This document shows, one piece after another, positions 23,001 to 32,102 of a DNA stretch of 64,000 bases. The DNA is taken from NCBI GenBank assembly GCA_947579605.1, contig OX388307.1:7603237-7667236 (forward strand). Reading direction: 5' to 3'. The notes under the pieces were generated by a model. It worked only from the letters and a program-made list of their open reading frames with translations. It did not search any database and was not told the origin of the DNA. Made by a program: the position numbers and the translations under genes. Origin of the DNA: Athripsodes cinereus. Taxonomy: Eukaryota > Arthropoda > Insecta > Trichoptera > Leptoceridae. The stretch's first letter is position 1. Each line of letters begins with the position of its first letter.

Positions 23001-25103
23001 ATGTGTTCAATTGATTTTTGCTTACAAGTTTGTAGTTGAAATTATATTATATTTTTCAGAACAATATGTGTTGATGAAAGAGGTGACCAGATTGATAAAT
23101 TTGAAGCTGATATTGGATCTGAAGATGCAAAGAACATGGACTGCAGTAAGTTTTGTAATTTTGAATTAACTATGAGTTGAAAATGGCGACATTATCTATA
23201 TGGTGGATAATCAATCATGCAATTCGTCCTCTTAGGATGTATGGAATACTTTGCCTTGAATTAAAGATGTTAAATATTTTATTATGGAATTATTCACAGA
23301 GACAACTGTATGTACCGTCAACTTTGTGAAGTGTTCATTGAAAAGAATTATTTTATGCACCGTTTATGCCAAGATTAAAATAAAACTCTTTTCTTAAAAA
23401 AAAGAAATAATCATAGGTGCATAGAACTATTAAGGGATGTTTTAGTACTAAGCTATGGAGAGGTTAATGGACATTAAAGATATCATCTTCTTTGTGAGAT
23501 AGCTGTTTATTAATTTCCAAAGCCTCTAAAACAGTGGTTCTTAACCTGGGTTCGATCGAACCCCAGGGGGTTCGGTGAGTCAGTCTTGGGGGTTCGGTGA
23601 AAATCATTTTAAAAGCAAGATAGTTTTGCGAGTTGGAAAAAGAAAAAAATACTTCGATAATTCATTAATTAATATTTAACCATTAAAATTTAATGTTTTT
23701 TTATTTTTTTCCATTTTGTACACTTATATATAAATATATAATAATAATAATAAACTTTATTGTGCAGAATATGATAACAGGAATTATATAACATGCATGA
23801 AAAAATCTGTACAATGGGCGAGTTTATCGCAGAGTTGCGATATCTTCCAACTAACCCAAATATATACCATGTTTTGAATTTGTAAAAATCTAATTTTATT
23901 TTTCAAATTAGGAGGGGTTCGGTGAATGCATATGCTGTAGCTGGTGGGGTTCGGTACCCCCAAAAAGGTTAAGAACCACTGCTTTAAAACATTCGTCCCT
24001 TACTTTCAGAGCAAAAGTACACTGTCAACATTGAAAGAATGATTTCTCTCAATACATCATCATCATCATCATCGCCCTCAACGCTCCTCTCGGGAGCACA
24101 GGGCAGAAACCAGCCTCCTCCATTCAGAGCGTCTCTGTGCCAATTGCGTCACCTCTTCCCACGACATTCCTTGCGCTCTGATATCGTTGTCATAGGAACG
24201 GTGTATTGTGAAAGAGGGACGCCCGGGCCGACGGAACCCCTGCGGACGGAAGAACAGTACAATACAGTGGTCTGCTATTTCCGAAAATCCAATCCGACAG
24301 TCCCCTGAAGGCTCTACGGTGCTCCTTCAACCTCGTGTTCATTGCTCTTCCTGTTTGGCCAATGTATCTAGCTCTACATTCATTGCTCTAGATACAGTAA
24401 ATGCCACTCTCATCCACCTTATTCCTCCCGTCTTTATTTATTTTGATTTATTTATATCTAGATTGTTTATATGTATGTATGTTGTAATTTGTAATATATT
24501 ATTATAAATAAATAATTAAATTTATTATACGAACAAAACAAACAATACAGATATAACAATACATAGACTATTTGATTAAAACTTAAATCTAAACATCCTC
24601 CTTATAGTGACAAGTCTCGTGTAAAGGAGAGTTAATTACAAGTTTATTGATATTGCTGGTTGTACAAAATGTACAACGATAATCTTGTTTTAATAAATTT
24701 GAGATGTTGTTACAAACATTACATATATAATTATGCTAATTTTCTCCATGGATTGTATGATACAGTGATGGAACTCGGGTTTGTGTTATTTATTAAACAT
24801 TGATTTAATTTTTTTTTTGATAAAATATTTATTACAACATTCTCATCATAACCATTATTAACAGTTGCTAATTGTTTTATGACTTTTGTTCTTTAATTTT
24901 CAGAATGTGCTCGGACAAATGAAATTCTCAAATCATCTCAAGCATTCAGTGTCTTACCAACATGTTGTCCAAATGGTAACTGGAAGAAAGTGCAGTGCAG
25001 GAGTGGATTCTGTTATTGTGTAGACACCAATGGAATACAACAAGGAATGGAAGTGGATAAAAATTCTATCGATAAACTACCTTGTAATGCTAAACCATGT
25101 TAA
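13872..25103 (+). CDS. Secreted protein with N-terminal Cys-rich module and four thyroglobulin type-1 domains
   Basis: Nine coding exons, 13872..14018, 18040..18157, 18655..18771, 20889..21024, 21468..21550, 21715..21912, 22448..22625, 23060..23145, 24904..25103, total 1263 nt = 420 residues. All introns are GT-AG and every junction keeps frame. Residues 1 to about 34 look like a signal peptide (hydrophobic ALLHLLIISCANII). Residues 35-127 hold 13 cysteines including CNCCEYC (78-84) and VCGPGLSC, resembling IGFBP-N or transglutaminase-substrate-like modules. Tg-1 domains span 132-200, 202-266, 282-354 and 356-415. Each normally has C1-C2, C3-C4 and C5-C6 disulfides and a CWC motif; here CYC, CFC, none and CYCVD. 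Domain 3 lacks C3 and C4. Possible N-glycosylation sites: N64, N145, N325. Tg-1 domains occur in cysteine-protease inhibitors (thyropins) and IGFBPs; the target here is unknown. Confidence 0.9.
14261..15240. mobile_element. Inverted-repeat element with GTGTGCTAA ends, host to nested repeats
   Basis: Left end TTAGCACACCTCCGCCGCGA and right end GCAGCGGAGGTGTGCTAA are complementary. Both subterminal regions are rich in short AGCGAAA/GCGGAA words. Total 980 bp, no transposase frame. The middle (14480..14840) is a cluster of TAG-tail element fragments. Lies in intron 1. Confidence 0.65.
14480..14840. repeat. Cluster of TAG-tail element 3' fragments, direct then inverted
   Basis: CTATACCATCACGG/ACATC units with AAGTTTATTACATACAGTTG occur three times in one orientation (14490..14680), then twice or more inverted (GCCGTGATGGTATAG at 14697..14825). 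Looks like repeated local duplication within one insertion. Confidence 0.6.
15241..16584. other. Intron 1 interior, no feature seen
   Basis: AT-rich intronic sequence with no recognisable repeat boundary or coding frame. Confidence 0.4.
16585..16700 (-). repeat. TAG-tail element, decayed minus copy
   Basis: Reads AACGGCATCTCGCACTAGTG, GGATTAACTGCATGTAT, AACATACAGGTCATCTTC. Aligns with the minus orientation of the family. Confidence 0.55.
16713..16923. mobile_element. CWG-MITE, full copy 3
   Basis: 211 bp. Starts CAGGGTTACTCTTGACA and ends GTCAAGAGTAGCCCTG. Flanked by CTG on both sides (16710..16712 and 16924..16926). Arms of about 89 bp, nearly identical to copy 1. Lies in intron 1 of the Tg-1 gene. 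Confidence 0.85.
17020..17180 (+). repeat. TAG-tail element, decayed plus copy
   Basis: TTCGAGTGTCCTGAAAAAGG, CACCCACTCCCGAATGTCAT and GGGAAACGTTGTGATGGTA align in order to the 21060..21312 copy. Confidence 0.55.
17195..17970. mobile_element. Foldback-like element whose arms are arrays of 20-bp repeats
   Basis: 17341..17440 is five consecutive 20-bp units (GATTATTTGTCCGGCATAAT type). 17719..17838 is about six 20-bp units in reverse complement (CTGCTGCTCAAATAACAATT type). Degenerate units continue outward on both sides to roughly 17195 and 17970. The central ~280 bp is non-repetitive. Inverted arms built of tandem 20-bp units recall Drosophila FB and Galileo elements. Boundaries are approximate and no transposase is visible. 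Confidence 0.6.
18040..18157 (+). CDS. Tg-1 gene coding exon 2
   Basis: Acceptor ATTTTCAG, donor T|GTAAGA, phase 0 in and phase 1 out. Encodes residues 50-88 with the CNCCEYC cluster and a possible N-glycosylation site at N64. Confidence 0.85.
18485..18600 (+). repeat. TAG-tail element, decayed plus copy
   Basis: GCCATCCATTTTGAAGTCTT, GACACGGATGGCTTGCATTT, CTGCTGGCTACCTCACC and AACGTTATGGTATGA align in order with the family consensus. Lies in intron 2. Confidence 0.6.
18655..18771 (+). CDS. Tg-1 gene coding exon 3
   Basis: Acceptor CATTTTCAG, donor A|GTAAGA, phase 1 in and out. Encodes residues 89-127: EGQEC, VCGPGLSC and PTCQR, the second half of the N-terminal Cys-rich module. Confidence 0.9.
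18790..18990. repeat. Fragment related to the inverted-repeat element at 54287
   Basis: Shares GTTTCATCAATAGTGATCAC, TAGCGATGACCGATGAAA and TTTTCACTGAAACGACCAT with 54590..54690 in reverse complement. One arm only. Lies in intron 3. Confidence 0.5.
19378..19958. mobile_element. hAT-like non-autonomous element with near-perfect 8-bp TSD
   Basis: 581 bp. Starts CAGTGGCGTAGCCTA and ends GGTAGGCCACTG. Flanked by GGTATAAA (19370..19377) and GATATAAA (19959..19966), an 8-bp duplication with one mismatch as expected for hAT transposition. Contains GGGGCCCCCCATCGGG-like GC-rich ends. Other copies: ends at 84 and 29007. In intron 3. Confidence 0.85.
20247..20659. mobile_element. hAT-like non-autonomous element with exact 8-bp TSD
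   Basis: 413 bp. Starts CAGGGGTGCTCAAAC and ends GTCTGAGCACCCCTG. Exact GTCTAAGG duplication at 20239..20246 and 20660..20667. Subterminal TCGATCGCGA words are repeated in both halves (CGATCGCGATCGACTGG-type). No frame. The exact duplication suggests a relatively recent insertion. In intron 3. Confidence 0.9.
20889..21024 (+). CDS. Tg-1 gene coding exon 4
   Basis: Acceptor TTTTTCTCAG, donor C|GTAAGT, phase 1 in, phase 2 out. Encodes residues 128-172, most of Tg-1 domain 1 including RPECDGDGLYDTKLC, the best-conserved domain of the protein. Confidence 0.92.
21060..21312 (+). repeat. TAG-tail element, most complete copy
   Basis: Runs CCCGTGGAGCACCCGGTAAA, GTTTTCGAGTGTCTTGTAAA, AGGTTTGCCACCCATCCTGA, ATGCAGCTGGTCTGCTGGCT, CTTGTGGGATATGCCGTGAT, GGTATAG then (TAG)n. 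About 245 bp plus tail. No clear pol III boxes and no real coding capacity, although the minus strand happens to be open. Behaves like a SINE or a short non-LTR derivative. In intron 4. Confidence 0.8.
21468..21550 (+). CDS. Tg-1 gene coding exon 5
   Basis: Acceptor ATGTTTCAG, donor A|GTAAGT, phase 2 in, phase 1 out. Encodes residues 173-200, the TCYCQNSLGER end of Tg-1 domain 1 with C4, C5 and C6. Confidence 0.9.
21715..21912 (+). CDS. Tg-1 gene coding exon 6
   Basis: Acceptor TTTTTTCAG, donor T|GTAAGT, phase 1 in and out. Encodes all of Tg-1 domain 2 (residues 202-266) with MRCNPDGSFDPLQC and CFC, a one-exon domain. Confidence 0.92.
22448..22625 (+). CDS. Tg-1 gene coding exon 7
   Basis: Acceptor AAATTACAG, donor AA|GTGGGT, phase 1 in, phase 2 out. 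Encodes residues 267-325, the first part of Tg-1 domain 3 with NCQPDGWFGR. The frame stays open past the donor for some 80 bases, but the GTGGGT donor joins cleanly to exon 8. Confidence 0.88.
23060..23145 (+). CDS. Tg-1 gene coding exon 8
   Basis: Acceptor TATTTTTCAG, donor A|GTAAGT, phase 2 in, phase 1 out. Encodes residues 326-354, the ICVDERGDQ end of Tg-1 domain 3 with C5 and C6 only. Confidence 0.88.
23532..23981. mobile_element. hAT element, SPIN/Charlie-like termini
   Basis: 450 bp. Starts CAGTGGTTCTTAACCTGGGT and ends AGGTTAAGAACCACTG. Flanks CTCTAAAA (23524..23531) and CTTTAAAA (23982..23989) form an 8-bp duplication with one mismatch. The repeated GGGGGTTCGGTGA core near both ends is typical of SPIN/OC-like hAT elements as I remember them. 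No transposase. In intron 8. Confidence 0.8.
23740..23870. repeat. LINE 3'-end fragment inside the hAT element
   Basis: TAATAATAATAAACTTTATT, then GGGCGAGTTTATCGCAGAGT and CGATATCTTCCAACTAACCC. A second copy of GGGCGAGTTTGTCGCTAAAA with CTTCCAACTACCCC is at 26045..26100. Probably a LINE 3' end. Confidence 0.4.
24058..24432 (-). pseudogene. Penelope-like element remnant with GIY-YIG endonuclease
   Basis: The minus strand from 24432 reads NKVDESGIYCI, a stop, SNECRARYIGQTGRAMNTR, LKEHRRAFRGLSDW. This has the GIY and YIG motifs, the catalytic-type Arg after YIGQTGR and the EH of LKEHRRA. This domain type terminates Penelope-like retroelement proteins. One in-frame stop, no RT upstream in this window. 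Further down the minus strand (24180..24058) DIRAQGMSWEEVTQLAQRRS may be the same element's end or an adjacent LINE tail. In intron 8. Confidence 0.7.
24904..25103 (+). CDS. Tg-1 gene coding exon 9 (last)
   Basis: Acceptor TTAATTTTCAG, phase 1 in, ends at TAA 25101..25103. Encodes residues 355-420, all of Tg-1 domain 4 with CRSGFCYCVD and a short C-terminal NAKPC. Confidence 0.93.
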
Positions 25104-25114
25104 ATCTAATTATT

Positions 25115-25143
25115 AATAAATTATTCCCTGGATTTTAAATAAA
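25115..25143 (+). terminator. Two candidate poly(A) signals of the Tg-1 gene
   Basis: AATAAA at 25115..25120 and again at 25138..25143. The second is followed by GTTTTTTTGTACATGG, a plausible GU/U-rich element, giving a very short 3' UTR of about 60 bases. Confidence 0.6.
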
Positions 25144-25447
25144 GTTTTTTTGTACATGGCAAGACTAACATGGATCGATTGCCAATAGACAATACCTAAA
25201 TTTTCCTATTACTATCTCAGTGCCATGAGAAAACTGTACTTTTATAATTATCATTGTTGATAATTGAAACTTAGTCATAGGACTTCACAAAACTTTGACA
25301 AGCTCTAAAAGTTATGAATGTAAAATTGTTTCAATATTTTTTTTTCTCAAAATATATTGTTAAGTTAACATTAAATGTTATAATTTATAAATACAACAAT
25401 GTTCATAATATTGAAATAAATGGACTTGCACCTCTGATCCTATTCAT

Positions 25448-25573
25448 GCATTTAGTGGTGTGCCACAGGGGTCACATTTGGGACCATTACTGTTTTATGT
25501 TTTTGTTAACGACATAGTCAAGATTTTCAGTGACAAAGAAGTTTTGCTTTTCGCGGATGACTTGAAACTATAA
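25448..25573 (+). pseudogene. CR1/Jockey-type RT fragment
   Basis: Reads GVPQGSHLGPLLFYVFVNDI then LLFADDLKL and a stop. Contains the catalytic FADD box in about 40 residues only. Related to the LINE ORF at 48334 (GLPQGSHFGPILF...FADDIKL). Isolated fragment. Confidence 0.75.
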
Positions 25574-26234
25574 GACAATCAACAACACAGAGGATTATAT
25601 GTAAATAAATAAATAAATAATCAGTTGCCTTCAAGCATATCAAAAGTTTGTGATGTCTGATAAAACAGCGCATTTTCCATTTTGAATATCAAAGGAACTT
25701 CAATACACTATCAAAATCTTGTGTGTTATGGAGTCATATTGCTAGGAGTGATAAAATAAATGATAAAAACATTTAGAAAACAAATAAATTATTTTTTATT
25801 CATATTTTAATATTTTAGTATATACATAACCAATATTGTTGTTAATACAATACTTTTATTATTTTCTCCATTCACTAATAACAATGATCTATTAACTTTC
25901 TCACCCAAAACAAACAACGTAAATAAAACACTTAGCCACATCCCAAATAGTTTTAGTAAACAGCTATAACTTTATCAATATAAATATAAAGGGCTATTAT
26001 ATATTTTTATCTATGATAGCTATGATATCAGTTATACATTTCAATGTGCAGAGGGCGAGTTTGTCGCTAAAATGCGATGTCTTCCAACTACCCCTTTTTC
26101 TGTCTATTTATTCAAGTATGTATTAAAAAACAAACCTGCCACAGTCGTTTCAAATAAATAAATTAGTTTATTAGTAGGAAGAATATTTCAAAAATTATCA
26201 AATATCTGAGATATTTTGTTTTTTAATACTTGAA
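25574..26234. other. AT-rich intergenic spacer
   Basis: (AAATA)n at about 25602, and a LINE 3'-end-like segment at 26045..26100. No gene. Confidence 0.4.
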
Positions 26235-26660
26235 AAAATAATGTCCTGTAAAAGGCAGGTGTTCGAAAAAATTAAGACATTGTACATCTTAAATTCAGCG
26301 ATGAGGTTTGCCACCCATCCTGAATGTCTTAATTTTATACTGGCACGAAGAGGACAGCTTGCGTGTTTCTTACATGCAGCTGGTCTGCTGGTTACCCCAC
26401 TTGTGGGATATGCCGTGATGCAGGCGCGTGCCTTCCATACATGCAAATATGCAACGCATGCCCTAAAATTAATTAAAATATTTGAAAAATGTCATACTTT
26501 AGTAGTTAGAAATTCATGAATAATCTTAAAATGATATTATACACTACTATATTACACAATTTTGAAGATTATACATTTACTGTAGGGCATGCTTTGCATA
26601 TTTGCATGTATGGAAGGCACGCCGCTGCCGTGATGGTATAGTAGTAGTAATAGTAGTAGT
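26235..26660 (+). repeat. TAG-tail element split by a hAT MITE
   Basis: 26235..26420 matches the 21116..21296 copy almost base for base (TGTCCTGTAAAAGGCAGGTG, GTTCGAAAAAATTAAGACAT). It resumes at 26628 with CCGTGATGGTATAGTAGTAG and a (TAG)n tail. The 207-bp insert is annotated separately. Confidence 0.85.
26421..26627. mobile_element. hAT-type MITE with exact 8-bp TSD, nested in a TAG-tail element
   Basis: 207 bp. Starts CAGGCGCGTGCCTTCCATAC and ends GTATGGAAGGCACGCCGCTG. Inverted arms extend through TGCAAATATGC and GGCATGC. Exact CCGTGATG duplication at 26413..26420 and 26628..26635. No frame. Confidence 0.9.
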
Positions 26661-27477
26661 AGTAGCTATGAAATTTCTAACTATTTGAAAATCCCAGATG
26701 ACTGGCAATTTAACAAAACAATGAACAGTAACATATTCAGAATTCATTTCTTCACCCACACAGGTGTAAAAACAAGTGAAAAGCGAAAACTATGTTTTAC
26801 AGTACCTAACATTTTACATAGTAAAATGTGGTCAATTTCAATCTACCTTTTGAAACAGCAAAGTATTAATCATTTTAATTATCTTTTTCAAAACACTGAC
26901 TGCCACACAACTTTTGGCTGGTGACATTTGACGCAATGATTTGTCCGACATGGACATAAATACATTTTATATTTTTGGTTATAGCCGCATACTTCCACTA
27001 TTGGATTATACATATATTACACTATTTCATACAGTTTGAGGTCTAAATTATTAACATTTATAAATATTGTTTTGAGCATTTTACTAACTAATTTGGCATC
27101 TGTGTTTCTGCTATATCTTTTAAATTGAAAAATCACTGGGCATAAAAAATCACACAAGAAAAATTAACCGCTATTCATTAGTTACTGAAGTGACCATAAT
27201 TTCAGGTGCCTTTCTCCAAAAAAATGTATGTAAACAATAAACAAAAACGAAGCATAATTCAAATGATCGCTTGACAGAAAAGGGATCTTTTAGCAAAGTT
27301 TAGTACTTTCTAGGGATTGCTTTTAAATGTTACAAATTTGGAATAACAAATTGATAAGCATATATTATTATTTAGAAACACTATCGAGAATCTAACAAAA
27401 CATAACCCACATCTAAATATTATGACACACACACACTTGAAACTAAAAATATACCTCAAATCTGCATACTAAATATC
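26661..27477. other. AT-rich intergenic spacer, no gene seen
   Basis: Short open frames look random. No exon-like splice architecture. Confidence 0.4.
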
Positions 27478-27674
27478 CATTACCCCCTATTCTATTTCAT
27501 TTTTAGTGTGCGCTAACTAAAATAGGAACGTTCCAATTTTAGTTAGTACACAATTGGTATTCTATAAACTCTAAAATATCATATAAAATACGAATTTTAG
27601 TTCAAGTGACCTTAATTATTAAATTTAGGAACGTTCTTATTTTAGTTTGAATCAATATAGAATAGGGGGTAATG
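27478..27674. mobile_element. Inverted-repeat MITE with CATTACCCCCTATTCTAT ends
   Basis: 197 bp. Left CATTACCCCCTATTCTAT, right ATAGAATAGGGGGTAATG, exact 18-bp complement. Subterminal AGGAACGTTCC-like words occur in both halves. No frame. Confidence 0.75.
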
Positions 27675-28465
27675 TTTTCAATACAACAGCTGAAGAACAT
27701 GTAGAAAATACAACAATTAATAATGCTGTCAATTGAACGCATGAAAATATCATAAGTCTTAGAAAAGACAATGTTGTCTTATTTATATAAATACACCTTA
27801 TACTGAGGTGTGCTTTGTCCAATGCTCTGGTTTCATATTATGTTATACTTAAATACATAACCTCATACAATAATCAATTACAAAAATAACTTGTGCAAAA
27901 AATTAAATAATCTTTTTTTATACTTACTGAAATATCTGTAAAATAAGCTCACATTTTGGTAGTTGACGTGTATGAGTTTTATTTCTTTTATCATGTAAGA
28001 ATATTTTATACTAAATTGTTCATTCATTTTATTTAGTTTCAAACATGTGTGTACATAATAAAAATAAATTAAACTAACAAAGACTAGGTAAGTTATTAAA
28101 AAATATTATTATTGTATTTCGAAATTATTTATTCGCACATCTTATCATCTTGTCACATCTTAAAGAAAATAAAGTGTAGGTATTCCATGCAAGACGGGAT
28201 TAAAAAAAACATGATTGCGCCAGTGATAACCAGCACATTTTTATGATATTTAAAATGAATATGACTTAAGTAGTGAAATTCTTATTTAAATTTAAAAAAC
28301 CAAGTGTGGTTCCCACCCTTGTTATATACAGTTAAGAATAATATCTTCTATGTAACAAAAGCTACAAAACTTGCTCATAGATAAAGATTATGTGATGTTA
28401 TTGTCTATGTTCATTTATTTCTTACACCATAATAAGTAGATACAACAAAGTAAATTTTCTTCATT
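27675..28465. other. AT-rich intergenic spacer, no gene seen
   Basis: Nothing recognisable on either strand. Confidence 0.4.
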
Positions 28466-28675
28466 GGCTGCGTCTAGATAGTAGGATGCGAACGTCAATC
28501 AATCATCAATCATTCAATGACGATTCAGAGGATTCTCCAAAGAAATATTCGAATGAATGCCTTCGTTTCCCGTCCTTATAAGACATTCTTTCTTCGCAGA
28601 ATGCTCTGAATCGTCATCGAATGATTGAAGATTGATGATTGATTGACATTCGCGTCCTACTATCTGAACGCATCC
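28466..28675. mobile_element. Hairpin MITE with GGMTGCGT ends
   Basis: 210 bp. Left GGCTGCGTCTAGATAGTAGG with ATGCGAACGTCAATCAATCA. The right arm is its complement (TGATTGATTGACATTCGCGT, CCTACTATCTGAACGCATCC). Arms are about 90 bp. ATT on both sides is a possible 3-bp duplication. A related single arm (GGCAGGATGCGAACGCC, AATGATTGTCAATCA) is near 53545..53600. Confidence 0.75.
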
Positions 28676-28956
28676 ATTCAAGAATAAATATGTATAACTT
28701 TGTGAAAATGTGTCTAATAAATACTTTCTTATGTAGAACTTAAAAGCTTTTATTATGAGAGTAGCTTAGTAAGTTGGCAGTGAAATTAGAATCTTAAAAT
28801 TATTGATTATGAGTTAGAAATGTTTTTAAAAAGTTATTGATTTAACTATACCTTGATTAATTGCCTTAGTTCTGAGCTATTATTTGAAAATATGTTTTTT
28901 TTTATAATATACAAGACAAATTAGTTAATTATTCATCTATCTATATGACATTACTA

Positions 28957-29007
28957 CGGGGGCCCATGACATGTTGCCAGCCCTGCCACCCTATAGTTAC
29001 GCCACTG
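28957..29007. mobile_element. hAT-like element terminal fragment
   Basis: CCAGCCCTGCCACCCTATAG then TTACGCCACTG, the same terminus as the elements at 1..84 and 19378..19958. Left boundary not found. Confidence 0.5.
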
Positions 29008-31958
29008 CATACAGGATCAATGACATACCTTATTACTGAATTGAAGATAATATGAATAAATAAAAAAGATGTGTTAGGTACCAAATTTGAAACAAATCAT
29101 CTTATGTTTTATATTGTATCTTTATACAAAGCGTTCAGTACAATTAATGAGGTTCCTCATGGCCATGGACAAATTTATCCATGTGAAATGATAAAGAATA
29201 ATTAGACTAATGAAAAGAATAATAAATAGAACTAAGCAGAGAATTTTGAAAAACTGGTCATGCTTAGATCAAATAGCTAGACCGTGTAAGTCAGAGGCAT
29301 GTAAAGCTCTAAACCTTCTCTGTCTACCTTGTGTAGAAAGCTGACTAATTTATATTTATCCACTCAACCAACCTAAGCCAATTCATGAGCTTTAGGACAC
29401 CTTTATTTTCTCCTAGAGGGAGTTTGCACACTATGTTGGTTGTACAATTGAAATGTTTGTTGAGTATTTTCTCAAGAATTTGCTAATAAGGATAGTATTA
29501 AAATTATTGTCAAAATTGAAAAAACTATGTTTAACGTTGTTTTATTGACACAGAGAGGACTACTTGCATATTTACAACTGCAGTTAATCTATTGGTTACC
29601 TCACTTGTGGGAAATTCTATGATGATATATAAATATTATTAAGTAATTTGTCTTGTACAGTATTTTTATCTTATATTTTACATCTGAAAAAATTGTGGTC
29701 GATTGGAAGTGTAAACCTTTTGGTAATTAAATAAAACCACTAGCTATGTACTTATCATTAACAATATTCAATCTACAAACTACAGTGAATAAATTAATGA
29801 ATAAATATTAAACCACACTTCTCAATTCACCTAACATATTAATTTATTGTAAATATATCTTCTAGTGAAAGAAGAAATACCACATACACCACAAACTATA
29901 TTATAAAATTGTCATCAAACATTAAAACACCATTCAGGACTATTTGAACCTTACAGCCTGTCCACAAAATATTCAAAGTTTTATTGTTTGTTAAAACCTG
30001 ATGTAATAATTTATGTGAACAGACCACTACCTCACAGCTGGGATTCTAGGAAACAAATTGTAAACTAAACAACTACAAGTTTAGTGAGCAATATTATTTA
30101 TAATAAATTACACAATATTGTGATGGCAACACTAGATATTATTTGAATTTGGAAGAGATTCTATTTCAATTAAATTTTTATTTCTTTGACTATATTCACT
30201 TTAATCACTATCTTGTTATTCTATAAAGGCAATTTTTAAACTAGAATATACATAATGTTACAGACTAATTTTACGGTATGAATAACGCATATTTTTATAT
30301 ACCCAAAATAATGCACAACCTTGAATTAAATATTAAAGAAAAGAACAAACCATTAGTCTGAAATTCTAAAGTTTTACTTTGTCAGTGTTAGGTATAATGT
30401 CATTGATTTGCTGATAATTTACATTGAACATGAATTTGAATTCAAAAAGAACTAGTTCTACAAAAAATTTTGAATCCCACCAATCAATAGCACTAAATTA
30501 TAATATTAAAAACATCAAACATATTATTCATTATAATACAATAATACAAAATGTATAAAAGGCACATCCGAAAATTGTTCTAGATTTCTAGAGGTACTTT
30601 TATTACAAAACATGAGTTAAAATATCCGTTTATAAAACATGCGACCACATAAATATTGTAGTTTTTTTGACAACCTAAATCAAGAAACACAAAAAGTTTG
30701 ACCAATCATAATCAAACAATTCATAACCAAAGAAAAATGGACTCAACCTCTTTCAACAACAAATTACATTTCCAGCATGTAAATCTTCATTTCTCTTCAA
30801 TTTCAAACATCCAACATTGCCATTGGGTTAAAAACATCGGGAATGATTAGGAAAAAGGTAAAATACACAAAATGTAACACAATTATAATATTTAAAGAGA
30901 AAAGCTTAACTATACGATACGCTCTTCTGCGTTTTTAAAAGGACACAACGAAAACAAAATATTGAAGTTAGGACAATAGGAATGATGTGGTAGAAAACTA
31001 AACACGCAATTAGAAGTATCATTATGCCAAACATCCTGTTTAAGATAATATCAACACTTTAAATTATCAACGGGGGCAAAATTGAAATATTTGTAGTGTT
31101 TAAAATATTTCTAAGATAACTGGAGTCCAGATTATTTGCAAATATGTATATACTTTGACAATTTTCAGCTTTGCATATCTCAATGAAAATCTGCTAATGG
31201 AGCATAATTCCGTTCATATTTTAAATATTTTGTGTACCTGCATGTCGGAGCTAAACTGTCACAAAATGTCATTTTTCAGTACAGTCATTCAAACTTTATT
31301 ATATTATCTTTTCACTTCATCATTCTTTTTGCTCTACTTATTTTAAATACAAACAATATTAAGTTAAAATTACCTACATTGTTTTGCTTTAACAAAAAAT
31401 CCATTTTTGATTGAAACATCACAATACAATGTATTTTCAAGCTATGTGAATATGCCGTCAAACAAAACATTAAAAGAATTACGAAACTATGTTCATCAGC
31501 CATTTGGGATAAACATGGATTAGATAAAACAAATTCTCAAATTTCTACCTCTTTATCGCAAATTTTGATGAAACGCGATTGATTAGCCAAAATAGATATT
31601 TTATATTGCATATTTAAATCATATTTTAAAATTTGCACATAATCTGGTCTCCAGTGTTGCCAGGCTGAGATACATTCTGCAGATAATAACATTAATATGG
31701 ACGAAAGCAAACTCATTTTACAAAGATTACAACAATACAAATTTTGTCGTAAGATGCTCAAAATGCATACTTAAGACACATTCGTAAGGCAACTTGTAAG
31801 CATTGGTATATTTTCCTATTAACTTCTGCAAAAGTTTAAACATTAATTTAATGTCGATTAAAAAAATATATTAATATGGGTTTTTGATGATTTCCAATAT
31901 TTTCTAAATACTTTCACATAAAGTTATAGGATTTTGAGCCTCTAACTTAGCTTTCAGA
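29008..31958. other. AT-rich intergenic DNA between the convergent genes
   Basis: About 3 kb with no credible gene. A decayed plus TAG-tail element lies at 29550..29635 (AGAGAGGACTACTTGCATAT, CACTTGTGGGAAATTCTATG). The scattered short frames (for example 31155..31503) lack codon bias or homology I recognise. Confidence 0.45.
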
Positions 31959-32102
31959 CCCCCTAGACAAACCGTACTTGGCGATCGACTTTAAACAAAT
32001 TTACGACTATAACCGCAACAATAACGTATAATTACACGGTACATGTAGGTAGATTGTCGAAAAGTTCGCCAGTAGTCGATCGCTAAGTACGGTTTGTCTA
32101 CA
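31959..32102. mobile_element. CCCTAGACAAACC MITE, copy 2
   Basis: Left CCCCCTAGACAAACCGTACT, right AAGTACGGTTTGTCTACAG. Interior AACCGCAACAATAACGTATA as in the copy at 4338. About 144 bp. Confidence 0.8.

Noticed and set aside
29150..29350. Possible LINE tail (a KNWSCLDQIARPCKSEACKA-like reading)
   Set aside because: Too short and lacking any conserved block I could name.
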